64,000 nucleotides of DNA from Endozoicomonas acroporae (GTDB lineage Bacteria > Pseudomonadota > Gammaproteobacteria > Pseudomonadales > Endozoicomonadaceae), in contig NZ_PJPV01000136.1 in assembly GCF_002864045.1 (NCBI RefSeq), forward strand, positions 1 through 64,000, given 5' to 3'. Below, piece by piece: positions 17,349 to 24,725 of the stretch. Each line of letters opens with the position of its first letter. Within the stretch, counting starts at the first letter, position 1. A program made the position numbers and the translations under genes. A model generated the notes under the pieces. That model was not told where the DNA came from. It searched no databases and saw only the letters and a list, made by a program, of their open reading frames with translations.

Positions 17349-17373
17349 AGCACCGCCACAGTGTGGCGGTGCT
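17349..17373 (-). terminator. Terminator hairpin after ispG
   Basis: AGCACCGCCACA/TGTGGCGGTGCT is a perfect 12-bp stem with almost no loop, 20 bases beyond the ispG stop. Confidence 0.65.
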
Positions 17374-17393
17374 GATTTATCAGTCTTTTATCA

Positions 17394-18629
17394 TCAGTTG
17401 CTGGCGATCACCTGTTCCCGGGGAGCATAGGTTTTCTGAACGTACTCTTCGATCAGTTTCTTATAGTCTTCAGCGATATTCTCGCCTTTTAATGTGGTGA
17501 ATTTCTCACCATCAACAAATACCGGGGCAGAAGGTGCCTCACCGGTACCGGGCAGACTGATACCAATGTTGGCATGCTTGCTTTCCCCAGGACCATTAAC
17601 CACACAGCCCATCACGGCAACTTTCATATTTTCCACACCGACATACTGGTGGCGCCAGTTCACCATTTTACTGCGCAGGAAACCGTCCACTTCATCGGTC
17701 AGAACCCGGAAGAACGTACTGGTGGTACGACCACAGCCAGGACAGGCGGTTACTTCCGGAGCAAAACTGCGAACATCCAGGGCCTGAAGGATCTGCTGTG
17801 AGACAATCACCTCTTTATCGCGGGAGGCTCCGGGCTCTGGCGTCAGGGAAGTGCGGATAGTGTTGCCAATACCATGCTGCAGAAGAATGCCCATGGCGAC
17901 ACTGGATGCCACAATGCCCTTGCTGCCCATACCGGCTTCGGTCAATCCGAGGTGCAGAGCGTATTCACACCGATCAGCCAGCATCTGGTAGACGCTGATC
18001 AGATCCTGTACCCGGGAGACCTTACAGGAGATAACGATTTTGTTGGCACCGAGACCACGCTTAACCGCAGCATCGGCACTGGTCAGGGAAGAAAGGACCA
18101 ATGCTTCATGGAGGATTTCCTGGGAAGACTTCGGGTTGGCGGATCGGGCATTTTCATCCATCAGCTGGGTAGAGAGCTCTTTGTCGAGGCTGCCCCAGTT
18201 AACGCCGATACGCACCGGTTTATCGTATTTGATGGCGACATCAATCATGGCATTAAAGCGGTCATCCTTCTTATCGCCAAAGCCGACATTACCAGGGTTA
18301 ATTCTGTACTTGTGCAGCAGCCTGGCGGTTTCATCGTACTTGGTCAGCAGGAGGTGACCGTTGTAATGGAAGTCCCCGACAATGGGTACATTGCAGTTGT
18401 GTTTGGCCAGCCCTTCATAGATTGCCGGAATAGCGGCCGCTGCTTCCTCTGAATTCACCGTTACGCGAACGATTTCAGAGCCTGCATCCGCCAGCAGGCG
18501 AATCTGGTCAATGGTTTTCTGGACATCCGCAGTATCGGTGTCCGTCATTGACTGAACCACAATGGGAGCATCACCGCCAATGGTGACGTGTCCAACCTGA
18601 ACAGCATGGGTTTTATGACGCCTGTCCAT
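17394..18629 (-). CDS. ispG: 4-hydroxy-3-methylbut-2-enyl diphosphate synthase
   Basis: Penultimate enzyme of the MEP isoprenoid pathway; it reduces MEcPP to HMBPP using a [4Fe-4S] cluster and flavodoxin. 411 residues with a TIM barrel first (VVQSMTDTDTADVQKT, RVTVNSEEAA, PIVGDFHYNGHL, NPGNVGFG). The C-terminal cluster domain has the Cys pair in TACPGCGRT and a third Cys in MGCVVNGPGES. Start at ATG 18629. It is a single gene between the acylase-family gene and slt. Intact. Confidence 0.97.
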   Translation of the reverse strand: MDRRHKTHAVQVGHVTIGGDAPIVVQSMTDTDTADVQKTIDQIRLLADAGSEIVRVTVNSEEAAAAIPAIYEGLAKHNCNVPIVGDFHYNGHLLLTKYDETARLLHKYRINPGNVGFGDKKDDRFNAMIDVAIKYDKPVRIGVNWGSLDKELSTQLMDENARSANPKSSQEILHEALVLSSLTSADAAVKRGLGANKIVISCKVSRVQDLISVYQMLADRCEYALHLGLTEAGMGSKGIVASSVAMGILLQHGIGNTIRTSLTPEPGASRDKEVIVSQQILQALDVRSFAPEVTACPGCGRTTSTFFRVLTDEVDGFLRSKMVNWRHQYVGVENMKVAVMGCVVNGPGESKHANIGISLPGTGEAPSAPVFVDGEKFTTLKGENIAEDYKKLIEEYVQKTYAPREQVIASN

Positions 18630-18718
18630 AAACGTTGTTCTCCAAATAATAAAAATTAGAACTAATCAGTGTATCAGAACCTGATGACTTTTCCTGAGCG
18701 GAAAACCGAAGCACCCTG

Positions 18719-20743
18719 TCATGGTTGCCCTTGCTCTCTCTGGGCAATAATCTTGGACTCCTGCAGGTTAAGACTGAGGGAGGCCATCTCCTGAGATGAG
18801 AGCATACGTGCAGGCTGGTCTTCCAGCAGACTGTAAATCACGCGATAAGCCATGACATTCTGGACGTACTTACGAGTTTCATCGTAGGGAATAGTCTCAA
18901 TCCAGATATCCAGTGGCAGATGCCCTCTCTGCTTCAGCCAGCGTTTCACCGGAGTACTCCCAGCGTTGTAAGCCGCTGTTGCCAGAATTCGGCTATCTTC
19001 AAATCGTTTGGACAACCAGGCAAGGTGGGTAGTTCCAAGGGCGATGTTAATTTCTGGTTTAAACAGTTCTGACTTCTTTCTATAGGGTATTCCGGCCTGT
19101 TTAGCCGCCTGTTTCGCGGTTGTCGGCATCAACTGCATTAACCCCATGGCACCAGCGCTGGAGCGCGCCATGGGATGGAACGCACTTTCCTGACGGGCAA
19201 TGGCCAAAACCCAGGGATAATCCAGTTTACGTTTTTCTGCCTGCGCACTGAAAATATCAGCGTCCGGTGTTGGGAAGCGGAGGCTAAGGTCGTCCCAGAG
19301 CGTTGCCCGGGCAGCGGCCATAATCGCCTGATGGTGCCATTCCCATTGATGGGCGAGATAGGGAATTAACTGTTGCTGGGTTTTATCCAGACTCGGGGTT
19401 ATCCGGTTCAGTTCCATCTGGGCGTTATAAAAGCGCTTATGGTGCAGCCACTCACGAATACGTTTAAAGCCCGGGTAATATTGCTTGAGTCTGTGCAGAT
19501 CCTGCTGGTGAATGGCTTTTTGCTGGTGGTTCAGTTGAAAGGGTTGTCCTTTCAGGTCTGCCACCAGAAAAGCGTAAAAGTTCCGTTCCTGGCCCAGCGC
19601 ACTCAGTGTCGGTGTTTGCAGCAGCGTGGGTTTGCTCGGCAGAGGCATCCCGACCAGCTGATAGCTTGCCTCCTGAAACTTGAGCAGGGCGACTTCGTTC
19701 CAATAGCGCCAGCGGCTGCTGTTTCTGATAGCCGCTGGCAGATGTTCTAACAGTATCAGGACTCTTTCCCAGTCCTGGTCAGCCAGCGCCAGTCTGATTC
19801 GCCACTCGGTGACCTTTTGATAATGAAAATCGGGGTCAATGCTGGCAATAATTTCTTCGGCGTTGTCCACAAAGTTCTTGGCCGCTTTCATGGCGATCCG
19901 CTGGTCGACAGCGGATCGCTGCTTCGGGGAAAAAGGATAGCGGTTGCGCATTGCCAACCAGGTGCTGACGGCAAGGTCCAGATCTTTGGCAATCAGTTTT
20001 TTGATGCCATGAAGCATAATGATCCGCTGATGTTCCAGGTCACCATTGAAGCGGGCGGTATGAAGCAGTTCGGGGTGTTTGTTGACTTCCCAGAATAGCT
20101 CTGTCGATACCTTGAAAGACGTATCTTTAATGGACTTATTCAGGTAGCGGGCAAGGGACAGGTTGTTTTGCTCGGCAGCCATCCAGAAGCGAGCAATAAT
20201 CAGGCTTTGTGTGAGTTCGCCAGAGGTTTTCCAGCTGTCGAATAACGGATCACAGGCCTTGTGTTGTGACTGGCCTTTCAGCCAGAGACTTTTTGCCTCC
20301 AGCCAGGCCTGTTCTGTCTGTCCCAGTGCTTGCAGGGCTACGCCTTTCAGGCACTGATAGCGGCCGCCGTCATCCTGCTGATAGGCTGCTAGATAGGATT
20401 GCCAGCGCTGGTTACTGGCCAGATGCCGCAGCCATTTGTACTGGAGCTGGCTGGTTTGCGGTAAATCGGGGTATTGGCTGGCAAACTGGTCAATATCGCT
20501 CTGGTTGATGCGATCAAGATCGTTGGTGAGGCTGAGGTACTCAAGGTAGGGAGCCAGAGGGTAATTACTGAGTTCAGATCGATAACTCTCGTAAAGTTTA
20601 TGGTCCCCTGTCTTCAGTGCTTTTTCAACGCGCGTGAACAGCATCTGCTGACGTTCTGACTCGTTAGCCAGGCTGTATGTGGGGAACAGAAGTGATGTGG
20701 CCAATGAAAAAAAGAGTAAGCAATGAGATAACTTGTTCAACAT
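18719..20743 (-). CDS. slt: Soluble lytic murein transglycosylase
   Basis: Periplasmic enzyme that cleaves the glycan strand of peptidoglycan to 1,6-anhydro products. 674 residues, close to E. coli Slt70. The signal peptide is residues 1-26 (LLFFSLATSLLFPTYSLA). A long alpha-superhelical ring region follows, then the C-terminal SLT domain from about residue 490: WVLAIARQESAFHPMARS carries the catalytic Glu, with GAMGLMQLMPTTAKQ and ATAAYNAGSTPVKRW after it. Downstream it is followed by ispG in the same direction with a 90-base gap. Intact. Confidence 0.95.
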   Translation of the reverse strand: MLNKLSHCLLFFSLATSLLFPTYSLANESERQQMLFTRVEKALKTGDHKLYESYRSELSNYPLAPYLEYLSLTNDLDRINQSDIDQFASQYPDLPQTSQLQYKWLRHLASNQRWQSYLAAYQQDDGGRYQCLKGVALQALGQTEQAWLEAKSLWLKGQSQHKACDPLFDSWKTSGELTQSLIIARFWMAAEQNNLSLARYLNKSIKDTSFKVSTELFWEVNKHPELLHTARFNGDLEHQRIIMLHGIKKLIAKDLDLAVSTWLAMRNRYPFSPKQRSAVDQRIAMKAAKNFVDNAEEIIASIDPDFHYQKVTEWRIRLALADQDWERVLILLEHLPAAIRNSSRWRYWNEVALLKFQEASYQLVGMPLPSKPTLLQTPTLSALGQERNFYAFLVADLKGQPFQLNHQQKAIHQQDLHRLKQYYPGFKRIREWLHHKRFYNAQMELNRITPSLDKTQQQLIPYLAHQWEWHHQAIMAAARATLWDDLSLRFPTPDADIFSAQAEKRKLDYPWVLAIARQESAFHPMARSSAGAMGLMQLMPTTAKQAAKQAGIPYRKKSELFKPEINIALGTTHLAWLSKRFEDSRILATAAYNAGSTPVKRWLKQRGHLPLDIWIETIPYDETRKYVQNVMAYRVIYSLLEDQPARMLSSQEMASLSLNLQESKIIAQREQGQP

Positions 20744-21052
20744 AACAAAAGCTTCAATCTCTATGATCCCTGTTAGTGACTGCGTAAAACGTCCTGTTTT
20801 ACTTTTGGTGTGATAAAAGCGCTGGCCGTGAGTCGCTCACCCTGCGAAAGCATTGACGGAAGTTTGGTGAAGCTCTCATGGCAACTCATCATACATTGTT
20901 ATATTTTGTCAGCCTATAACAGTCAATCGGCAGATTGATAACAGGGTATAGCGCTTGCGCGTAAAGTAGAGCTTTCCCGCAGCATGGGATGTTTTTTATC
21001 ATTTTTACTATTTACAGAAATATTCCAAAAAGATGCATGAGGTGCAGTGATT

Positions 21053-21235
21053 ATGGCAAAAGAGACGACTGTACGGGCACGAATTGATGAGTCATTAAAG
21101 CAGGAGGCCGAAGACATTCTGCGCCAACTCGGGCTGACCACTTCCCAGGCCATTAATCTCTATTTCAGTCAGATTGTGTTGCAGCGAGGTATGCCTTTTG
21201 ACGTTCGTCTGCCAGAAGAGGCCGAAAGCAAATAA
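21053..21235 (+). CDS. RelB/DinJ-family antitoxin without a visible toxin
   Basis: 60 residues: MAKETTVRARIDESLKQEAE, then LGLTTSQAINLYFSQIVLQRGMPFDV, the ribbon-helix-helix fold and LTxSQAI signature of RelB/DinJ antitoxins. GAGGTG lies 10 bases before ATG 21053; GTG 21047 is possible too. The next gene is not a RelE/YafQ toxin but a Rieske protein, whose ATG overlaps this stop (TAATG). It may be an orphan antitoxin kept as a repressor. The C-terminal toxin-binding tail is short. Confidence 0.8.
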   Translation: MAKETTVRARIDESLKQEAEDILRQLGLTTSQAINLYFSQIVLQRGMPFDVRLPEEAESK

Positions 21236-21549
21236 TGATTCGTTTGTGTTCTATCGATGAGCTTCAGAATCCCGGTAGCAAAGGCTTCTGTAATGAGCGT
21301 GGACATATCTTCGCAGTACGCAAAGGCGATCAGGTATACGTCTATGAAAACAGTTGCCCACATTTTGGGATTAACCTTGAATGGCAGCCGGATCAATTTC
21401 TGGATTCAGAGAAGCGGCTGATACAGTGCGCTACCCACGGTGCGCAGTTTCTGATTGAAACGGGGGAGTGTATTGCCGGGCCCTGTCCGGGGGATATGCT
21501 GACTGCCCTGGAATGTGAGGTTATTGAGGGTGTTGTCTACCTGAAATAA
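21235..21549 (+). CDS. Rieske [2Fe-2S] domain protein
   Basis: 104 residues consisting of one Rieske domain. Cluster ligands: CPHFG (Cys, His) and CATHGAQF (Cys, His), spaced as in ferredoxin-type Rieske proteins of nitrite reductase small subunit or dioxygenase ferredoxins. No membrane anchor. It starts inside the stop of the RelB-like gene and so is very likely co-translated with it. No partner oxygenase or reductase is adjacent, so the electron acceptor is unknown. Confidence 0.88.
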   Translation: MIRLCSIDELQNPGSKGFCNERGHIFAVRKGDQVYVYENSCPHFGINLEWQPDQFLDSEKRLIQCATHGAQFLIETGECIAGPCPGDMLTALECEVIEGVVYLK

Positions 21550-21677
21550 TACCCACATTTCTACAGGTTCTGCCCGCCTCCCGCTACCCGTCAAGCAGGA
21601 ACTGCATATCCTTTTGCGGGCAGCAGGCGGTACAAACAGTTGGATAATCCCACGCCCCCTGAGCTGAAGATCGGCAG

Positions 21678-22136
21678 CTACTCTTTCCAATTGTATTTGG
21701 TTATCCGCGCAATCTTCCTATGCGAACCGGGACCTATGTGCTCTACCATCTTTTCAATAACTTCAGCCTTATGAAGATAGGGTTTACATTGCGGCATGCT
21801 CATTTCACCTTGATTCTTCAAGAATTCCGCATGACATTCAGCTTCGGACTTATAAATCATTAATTCTTCTGGAAGATCAGCCCAGGGTTGTAAATAACTG
21901 TATGCAAGAACGCCAGCGTTCATTGCCAGTGTCGCCAGTGTTCTGGCCGACATGTTTCTGCCTTCCCGGATGCATTGCAACAGACTTAAGCTGATACCCA
22001 CGGTACCGGAAAGAGCCATAACAGTCCGGGTTCGCCACCTGGTCAGATTGGAAGAGTCAGCTACACCAGTATTGAGACTGACGGCAGCTGTCAGACCAAT
22101 CCCTGCCAAACCTGTTGCCATATTTCCAATATTCAT
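21678..22136 (-). CDS. Unrecognised protein with hydrophobic N-terminus
   Basis: 152 residues from ATG 22136, chosen because GGAG lies 6 bases upstream; a longer frame reaches 22175. Residues 5-25 are small and hydrophobic (MATGLAGIGLTAAVSLNTG), with further apolar stretches near 40-55 and 65-85. The C-terminal half is soluble and contains three cysteine/histidine-bearing segments (ECHAEF, MPQCKPYLHK). No family recognised. It stands alone in opposite orientation to its neighbours. Confidence 0.5.
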   Translation of the reverse strand: MNIGNMATGLAGIGLTAAVSLNTGVADSSNLTRWRTRTVMALSGTVGISLSLLQCIREGRNMSARTLATLAMNAGVLAYSYLQPWADLPEELMIYKSEAECHAEFLKNQGEMSMPQCKPYLHKAEVIEKMVEHIGPGSHRKIARITKYNWKE

Positions 22137-22288
22137 GGTGACTCCAATTTCTGTTAAAAGAACCTGTTTGGACACTTGAATATATTGAAAGGTTCATTGA
22201 TCCAAATGTTTTGCATCAATGCTCCTGATCAATTATCTATCACCATCTCTGTGTCAAACTGATGGAAAATGATTAGAAGAGATGGACC

Positions 22289-22897
22289 ATGAATTTAGAC
22301 CACAACCTGCTGGTTTCTGATGTCATGCGTAACAGTGTTGCCAGACAGATCGAAGCGCTCAAATCACTGGAAGCCAGAATCAATGGTAGCTTCACTGCTG
22401 CCCTGGAGCTGTTGGCTGAATGCCGTGGACGCGCCATCCTGTTTGGTATGAAGCAGTCTGGCCTGGTGGGGCAGAAAATCGCTGCAACGCTTGATGCCAC
22501 AGGCTTGTCTACGCACATACTGAATGCCGCTGAAACCTGGGAAGACAATCTGAGTATGATTGGCCCCGGTGACGTTATTATCATGTTGTCGTACAGTGGC
22601 AGGACTGGGGAGCTGCTACGGCTTTATCCGGCAATTCGGCAAATGGGTAACAAAGTGATTGCCATTACCGGTGATCCGGCAGGGCCGGTTGCGGAGCAGG
22701 CGGATATCGTGCTGGATGCCAGTGTGGTTGAGAGCCGTGAAGACCGGGAGTCGGCCCCCACGACCTATACGACGGTTCTGCTGGCTATTGGTGACCTGTT
22801 GGCTGAAACCCTGATTCGTCGACGTCTGTTCAGTTCCCCCGAAGCGCAGCAAAGTGACCAGAATGTGGTGGGCCTGCTAACCAGTGACAGCATTTAA
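22289..22897 (+). CDS. SIS-domain sugar-phosphate isomerase
   Basis: 202 residues with a single SIS domain. GRAILFGMKQSGLVGQKIAATLDATG carries the phosphosugar loop, SYSGRTGEL the second binding loop, and SAPTTYTTVLLAIGDLLAETLI the motif typical of arabinose-5-phosphate isomerases KdsD/GutQ. The CBS pair of KdsD is absent, so it resembles the short SIS-only isomerases. The exact sugar is unknown. The Lrp-type regulator starts 6 bases after its stop, implying co-transcription. Confidence 0.8.
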   Translation: MNLDHNLLVSDVMRNSVARQIEALKSLEARINGSFTAALELLAECRGRAILFGMKQSGLVGQKIAATLDATGLSTHILNAAETWEDNLSMIGPGDVIIMLSYSGRTGELLRLYPAIRQMGNKVIAITGDPAGPVAEQADIVLDASVVESREDRESAPTTYTTVLLAIGDLLAETLIRRRLFSSPEAQQSDQNVVGLLTSDSI

Positions 22898-22903
22898 AAC
22901 ATT

Positions 22904-23356
22904 ATGGATAAAATTGACCGCAACATATTACGGGAGTTGCAGGAGGATACGACTCCCTCGTTGGCTGAGCTGGCTGAAAAAGTCAGTTTGTCCCCAACGC
23001 CCTGCTGGAAGCGCATTAAGCGTCTGGAGGCAGAAGGCTATATCACCAGGCGTGTCGCCCTGGTCAATCCTGACAAGGTCGGGTTAGGGGTTTCTGTTTT
23101 TGTGCATGTTAAAACCCGTCATCACAACAGTGAATGGCTGGCGTCTTTTAGCAAGGTGGTGGCCAGCTTTCCGGAAATTGCTGAGTGCTATCGAATGAGT
23201 GGTGAATACGACTATTTGCTCAGGGTTGTCGTAAAAGATATTCAGTCATTTGATCGCTTCTATAAGGAGCTGGTCAACACCGTGGAGGGATTGACCGATG
23301 TAACCTCCAGTTTTGCCATGGAACAGATGAAGTTCACCACTGCGCTTCCTTTGTGA
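22904..23356 (+). CDS. Lrp/AsnC-family transcriptional regulator
   Basis: 150 residues. The N-terminal helix-turn-helix is DRNILRELQEDTTPSLAELAEKVSLSPTPCWKRIKRLE in family position, but split by no indel. The RAM ligand domain follows (GVSVFVHVKT, AECYRMSGEYDYLLRVVVKDI, VEGLTDVTSSFAMEQMK). It differs from the second Lrp-type gene at 40480. It sits directly after the SIS isomerase and may control that operon or an unlinked amino-acid gene; the effector is unknown. Confidence 0.92.
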   Translation: MDKIDRNILRELQEDTTPSLAELAEKVSLSPTPCWKRIKRLEAEGYITRRVALVNPDKVGLGVSVFVHVKTRHHNSEWLASFSKVVASFPEIAECYRMSGEYDYLLRVVVKDIQSFDRFYKELVNTVEGLTDVTSSFAMEQMKFTTALPL

Positions 23357-23397
23357 AGGGAGCAATACGGCTCCCACCATTACAATCTTCGCAGAGA

Positions 23398-23790
23398 TCA
23401 GAATCGACAGGCGTTCACAGAGACGAGTTTACCAATCTCTAATACGGCATCGTCATAATGCAGGTTTGAATCATAAATCATGTTATCCAGTTGAACACGG
23501 TAATAACCGTTGCTCTGCTTAAAGAGACGGCAATGTGGCTGTTTCAAATCACTGGCTACATTGACTCTCAGGTTGTAATAGCCCCGACCAAAAAGTTCAA
23601 CGAAGCTAATGAATCTGTTTTCCCCGGGCTTGAGCTGGATGGTATAGGTGGAATGAGCCACGGAATCTTCATAGCTGGGCGGTAAATCATTATGGTAAGC
23701 AGGTGGAGAAAGTTCAAAAGCCCCGGCTGATAGTACAGTCGTAAAAAGTATCAGGGAAAATAGCCTGAACGGTAAGTGGGTGAATTTCAT
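23398..23790 (-). CDS. Secreted PPSYED-motif protein, paralogue A
   Basis: 130 residues with a signal peptide (residues 1-24, LFSLILFTTVLSAGA). The mature part opens with a PPSYEDSVAHSTYTIQLKPG segment and ends with PHCRLF, YRVQLDNMIYDSNL, YDDAVLEIGKLVSVNACRF. The two Cys could form a disulfide. No known family. It is a paralogue of the next gene with the same order of motifs, so they arose by duplication. PPSY fits the PPxY class that binds WW domains in eukaryotic proteins; that function is inference. Confidence 0.7.
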   Translation of the reverse strand: MKFTHLPFRLFSLILFTTVLSAGAFELSPPAYHNDLPPSYEDSVAHSTYTIQLKPGENRFISFVELFGRGYYNLRVNVASDLKQPHCRLFKQSNGYYRVQLDNMIYDSNLHYDDAVLEIGKLVSVNACRF

Positions 23791-24032
23791 GGAATCAGTC
23801 CTTGTAAATTATTCAAATAGCAAAAATTAAATGGTTTTCTGCAACATTGGACTGATAAATTGGGAAATAGTTCCTTATTAAGACATAAAGAGAATGTACG
23901 CAGAACCGAAATGGTTTTCCGAGCCAGTCAGATTCTTAATATCAGTAATTTAATCAATAGGTTATTGCGTCGTACTCCCTGGCCCTGTGATGAAGGGCCG
24001 GGTCAGGATTTTTTAAGCTGTGCCTATGGACA

Positions 24033-24467
24033 TCAAAATGTACAGGAGTTCACCGATACGAGTTTGCCAATCAGTAAAATGGCATCATCGTAGCTGAGAT
24101 TGGACTGATAAATGGTGTTGTCCAGTAATACCCGATAATTATCATCGTAGTCATGCTGCCTTAACAGGCGGCAATGAGGGATTCGTTCAGCTATGTCGTT
24201 ATGGTAAAACGGATACCGCCTGGTTGGCTTGGTTCTATTAACCCTGTTAGTAGTAGCCACTTTGATTCTTATCGACGTATAGCCCTCACTGGAAAGACGA
24301 AAGATTTCACTCATATTGATTTCCCTGTCATCACCCGGTTTCAGGTGAATCGTATAGGTAGTGGCATCTTCATAGCTGGGCGGCATATCCAGATACTGGG
24401 CGGCGATTGAGAACTGTGCAATTGAACACAGTGATAGCGTCACTATAAATGTCAGTAAACGTTTCAT
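24033..24467 (-). CDS. Secreted PPSYED-motif protein, paralogue B
   Basis: 144 residues from ATG 24467, which gives a clean signal peptide (KRLLTFIVTLSLCSIAQFSIAA); the frame stays open upstream to 24545 but those residues do not look native. Mature features: MPPSYEDATTYTIHLKPGDD, an inserted basic stretch (NRVNRTKPTRRY) not found in paralogue A, then PHCRLLRQ, YRVLLDNTIYQSNLSYDDAILLIGKLVSVNSC in the same order as paralogue A. The insertion and the retained pair of cysteines suggest continued selection. Function unknown. Confidence 0.7.
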   Translation of the reverse strand: MKRLLTFIVTLSLCSIAQFSIAAQYLDMPPSYEDATTYTIHLKPGDDREINMSEIFRLSSEGYTSIRIKVATTNRVNRTKPTRRYPFYHNDIAERIPHCRLLRQHDYDDNYRVLLDNTIYQSNLSYDDAILLIGKLVSVNSCTF

Positions 24468-24725
24468 GGGTAGCAGACCATTCATTAAATGAGATTGAAT
24501 CAGCGGCCACCACAGCCGGGAATAGAATCCCGTATCACAGTTCAATTGACTTTTTATGCTGCAGCAGGAACGCCGTTAGAAAAGTAGACCATCTGGGGAG
24601 GATGTGTTTATTTGTTTCGGTTGATAGGTTTCCCAAGTTGATTGTCAGTATAACTTGCTGCCTTGTAAGGGCAGCGGGACGAGGGACGAGCTATAGTAAG
24701 GAATTTTTGTTAATCGGATATAGCC

